From positions 1 to 7,478 of the forward strand of contig CAYVJW010000084.1 of assembly GCA_964451885.1 (NCBI GenBank): a DNA stretch of 7,478 nucleotides, written 5' to 3'. A program made the position numbers and the translations under genes. The notes under the pieces are model-generated. The model made no database searches and was not told where the DNA came from. It worked only from the letters and a program-made list of their open reading frames with translations. The DNA is from CAYVJW01 sp964451885 (GTDB lineage: Bacteria > Patescibacteriota > Gracilibacteria > UBA4473). Positions 5,749 through 7,478 of this stretch are shown here, piece after piece. Position 1 is the first letter of the stretch; each line of letters begins with the position of its first letter.

Positions 5749-6587
5749 TGTTTAACCTATTTAAGATGTATAAGAAGAAACAAAACTATTTCAAAGGAAA
5801 GAACGATAAGATTGTCCTCAAGAAGCTTATCAAGGCTTTTACTTTAAAATTATCGGACAAAGATGCTTGTTATTTTGCAGATATTCCCAGGCATGAACTG
5901 GAGAATTACGAACGCAAAAACCCGGATTTTAAAAAGAAAAAACAGCATTTTAAAAAGGCGAATGAACGACTACCGCAGTGTGTGTCACACATTAAGGAAG
6001 CGTTAGTGAGAAACGAAAAGATAACGAGATTCGCATACTTTGGAAAAATACTTGATGTTGATTCTCTTGCAGAAACAATTGCCACTCTATTAGGAGATGT
6101 AAAACTTGCCAAAACGAACGAAGAAAGGAATGAGGCACTGGAGAATGCTAGAAATTATGAGGAGGATCTTCGATTTGCGCTGAGCCTGGAGAATAAGGAG
6201 TTGATGGTATTGCACATCTGCGGAGAGTCTTATAAATCTTTTGCTTTAGAACTTGCGAAACAATTGGAGCAGGAATTTTCCGTTACGACTGCCGCCGGGA
6301 AATGTCTTGTCCAACTAGCAGCTACTTCTTTTGTACGGTACCTTCAGTCTAGCTATGATTTTCAGGCTCATTCAAATTATGGAGATCGTGAGCAAAGGGA
6401 AAGAAACGGTTATCTAATGGTTGTAAGCAAGGAAGCGAATAATGCACTTCGGCAGTTCAATACTGCAATTACTGCACTCAGAAATCTCAATGCGCAGCCA
6501 ATAAAATTTAACATTTTGACTCAAAACCTTAATGTTGGGCAGAATCAGCAATTTAATCAAACAAATGAAATCACAGAGTCCAAATGA
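5748..6587 (+). CDS. Terminase small-subunit-like helix-turn-helix protein
   Basis: The 279-aa product starts at 5748, directly behind an extended -10. M7 (5766) is an alternative. The frame is open upstream to 5535, but that part overlaps the divergent gene and its promoter. Residues 33-70 (LKLSDKDACYFADIPRHELENYERKNPDF) match the pattern of phage terminase small subunits and related proteins: a short helix-turn-helix, then a lysine-rich helix. Residues 75-160 are helical. Residues 165-200 (LEQEFSVTTAAGKCLVQLAATSFVRYLQ) and the asparagine/glutamine-rich tail (250-270, NVGQNQQFN) resemble uncharacterised proteins often found on mobile elements. It probably binds DNA. No large terminase or capsid gene is present, so a packaging role is not supported; regulation or element maintenance is equally possible. 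The next gene overlaps its 3' end. Confidence 0.7.
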   Translation: MFNLFKMYKKKQNYFKGKNDKIVLKKLIKAFTLKLSDKDACYFADIPRHELENYERKNPDFKKKKQHFKKANERLPQCVSHIKEALVRNEKITRFAYFGKILDVDSLAETIATLLGDVKLAKTNEERNEALENARNYEEDLRFALSLENKELMVLHICGESYKSFALELAKQLEQEFSVTTAAGKCLVQLAATSFVRYLQSSYDFQAHSNYGDREQRERNGYLMVVSKEANNALRQFNTAITALRNLNAQPIKFNILTQNLNVGQNQQFNQTNEITESK

Positions 6588-6951
6588 TTTCAAAATAGAA
6601 GATTTTGAAGCCTTCTCGGGCGGGGAAGCGGGAAACGCCTGTGTGTTAACCGATGAGTGTCAGAAGATAGATATTATAGAACTGCTTAGAAAGGCGAAAC
6701 TTGAGTTTAAAAAGGCTCTAATTCAGTCTCAGTTGCAGCTTGAGGGTATACAAGCCAACCTTACAACAACTAAAACCGGATTTGGTGGGGACAGGCTTTG
6801 GTTTAAATGCCCTATTTGTTCTCGAAAAGTTGGAGTGTTCTACCGCCATCCTCTCAGTAATATTGTGGGATGTTGGAAGTGTTTGAATCTTGAGTATCGG
6901 AGTAGGGTAAAAAGGGGGACGATTGAAGACTCAGTTCTGAAAACACATTGA
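6565..6951 (+). CDS. Zinc-ribbon protein of mobile elements, 128 aa
   Basis: Starting at 6565 the product has a helical segment (35-66, IIELLRKAKLEFKKALIQ and on) followed by a treble-clef-like zinc ribbon: C82-P-I-C85 and C103-W-K-C106, with the aromatic FYRHP between and LEYRSR after it. The order GGDRLWFKCPxC, then CxKCLNLxYRS, recurs in small hypothetical proteins on phages and integrated elements. Metal and nucleic-acid binding is likely; a catalytic role is not evident. The gene overlaps the 3' end of the terminase-like gene by 23 bases in another frame, pointing to one transcript and coupled translation. No Shine-Dalgarno sequence is seen. An earlier ATG (6532) would add 11 residues. 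The helix before the ribbon suggests a partner-binding or dimer interface. Confidence 0.75.
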   Translation: MKSQSPNDFKIEDFEAFSGGEAGNACVLTDECQKIDIIELLRKAKLEFKKALIQSQLQLEGIQANLTTTKTGFGGDRLWFKCPICSRKVGVFYRHPLSNIVGCWKCLNLEYRSRVKRGTIEDSVLKTH

Positions 6952-6990
6952 TATACTTGAATTGTGTTCGGCCTCCACTTTTTCCATAAG

Positions 6991-7010
6991 AAGCGGAAAG
7001 CTTGTTTCTA
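6991..7010 (+). terminator. Weak terminator-like hairpin between convergent genes
   Basis: AAGC (6991-6994) and GCTT (7000-7003) enclose a GGAAA loop, followed by GTTTCTA. The stem is only 4 bp and the T tract is broken, so activity is uncertain. It is the only candidate in the 64-base gap (6952-7015) where the plus-strand pair meets the minus-strand recombinase. Confidence 0.2.
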
Positions 7011-7015
7011 AAATG

Positions 7016-7447
7016 TTACAAGTCTAACTTGTCGCACGCTTCCTTAATCTCATCTGCTGTAATTCCCAAATATCGTTGAGTCACCGCCAGGCTGGAATGA
7101 TTGAGTTTATGATGAATGATCTCTAGTGGCACTAACTTTTTCCTAGCCTGATACCCCCACGTCTTCCGGAGCGTGTGCCCCCCGAAGTTCCCACCCAACC
7201 CCACTCCGGTGCACCAGCTCCGGATCATTTTCCAAGCCTGCTTCCGACCTATGCAAATACTTCCAATAGGAGTTTTTTTTGTATGAAAAAATACGTAATT
7301 TTCAGGATTATTAAGAATTCCCTGATAAGTTTCCCGGTACAGCATTAGCGTTTCTTTGACACCCTGAGTAATAGTAATTCTATTCGATTTCCCAGTTTTT
7401 GATTCTTTTGTATCGAAAAACTCTCGGGTAATTCCTTTTTTACAGCG
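7016..7447 (-). CDS. Tyrosine recombinase (integrase), C-terminal catalytic part
   Basis: This is the catalytic domain of a phage-type integrase, which cuts DNA through a tyrosine. Counting from the internal ATG at 7345, HTLRKTW gives H57 and R60, LNHSS gives H83, and RYLGI gives the nucleophile Y92. The frame stays open upstream of that ATG to 7447 and encodes KESKTGKSNRITI, the beta-hairpin holding the catalytic lysine, so 7345 is not the true start. The box I arginine and the N-terminal DNA-binding domain lie beyond the window. An in-frame TAG at 7448-7450 interrupts the frame, but another frame carries recombinase-like sequence to the edge and joins at A-AAA-AAG. The gene is therefore partial and either frameshifted or decoded by -1 frameshifting. 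It converges with the zinc-ribbon gene. The tail (TADEIKEACDKLDL) is typical of full C-termini. Confidence 0.85.
   Translation of the reverse strand, partial: RCKKGITREFFDTKESKTGKSNRITITQGVKETLMLYRETYQGILNNPENYVFFHTKKTPIGSICIGRKQAWKMIRSWCTGVGLGGNFGGHTLRKTWGYQARKKLVPLEIIHHKLNHSSLAVTQRYLGITADEIKEACDKLDL
7435..7441 (-). other. Candidate -1 slippery heptamer in the integrase
   Basis: The minus strand reads A AAA AAG with exactly the phase needed for -1 slippage: the upstream frame reads GTA AAA AAG, and the downstream recombinase frame resumes at GGA (7433-7435). This heptamer is the one used in E. coli dnaX and several insertion sequences. No strong downstream stem is seen. A sequencing or assembly error in the six-A run is the simple alternative. 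Confidence 0.4.
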
Positions 7448-7478
7448 CTAGAGAATTTCAGATTGACATAAAACTTAA

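Noticed and set aside
6532..6564. Earlier ATG for the zinc-ribbon gene
   Set aside because: It adds 11 residues lying wholly inside the preceding gene, with no ribosome-binding site and no domain gain; 6565 fits the family pattern better, though this is not proven.
6585..6951. Recoding of UGA as glycine, as in Gracilibacteria and SR1
   Set aside because: Reading through the TGA at 6587 gives no sensible continuation and soon hits TAG, and the TGA at 6951 ends a complete zinc-ribbon protein.
7019..7031. Palindrome CAAGT-CTA-ACTTG at the 3' end of the integrase as a terminator or core site
   Set aside because: It is only 5-bp arms within the last codons and has no T tract; without a second copy it cannot be tied to integration.

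Overview
This window looks like part of an accessory or mobile region from an AT-rich bacterium. Candidate Phyla Radiation (Patescibacteria) is the best guess. The guess rests on protein style: a lysine-rich giant protein with a LysM domain but no signal peptide, a serine recombinase of the type common in those genomes, few Shine-Dalgarno sequences and very short mRNA leaders. UGA acts as a stop at two gene ends (6587 and 6951), which argues against the UGA-glycine code of Gracilibacteria and SR1. No rRNA, tRNA or housekeeping gene is present to fix the taxonomy.

Layout, left to right. (1) 18-866, minus: a serine recombinase with an intact catalytic domain that stops early, next to the left edge. 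(2) 867-1017: a short regulatory stretch with two candidate promoters, an inverted repeat and a 16-codon ORF. The first ten residues of that ORF resemble the N-terminus of the giant protein. (3) 5642 down to 973, minus: an apparent three-gene operon with its own promoter and terminator. It encodes a 108-aa helical protein, a 1278-aa multidomain protein and a 127-aa small protein. (4) 5593-5747: a divergent promoter region. (5) 5748-6951, plus: two overlapping genes, a terminase-small-subunit-like helix-turn-helix protein and a four-cysteine zinc-ribbon protein. (6) 7016 to the right edge, minus: the C-terminal part of a tyrosine recombinase, whose frame breaks at a classic -1 slippery heptamer.

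How the genes may work together (inference). The three-gene operon resembles a polymorphic-toxin or effector cassette: a helical lead protein, a large modular protein (LysM, proline-rich linker, glycine/alanine-rich hydrophobic segment, charged pentad repeat, SH3/Tudor-like barrel, C-terminal module of unknown function) and a small partner 19 bp downstream. No toxin or immunity family can be named from sequence alone. The two recombinases and the terminase-like/zinc-ribbon pair suggest an integrated element carrying this cassette as cargo. The plus-strand pair has a promoter overlapping a perfect palindrome at its start codon, which suggests self-regulation.
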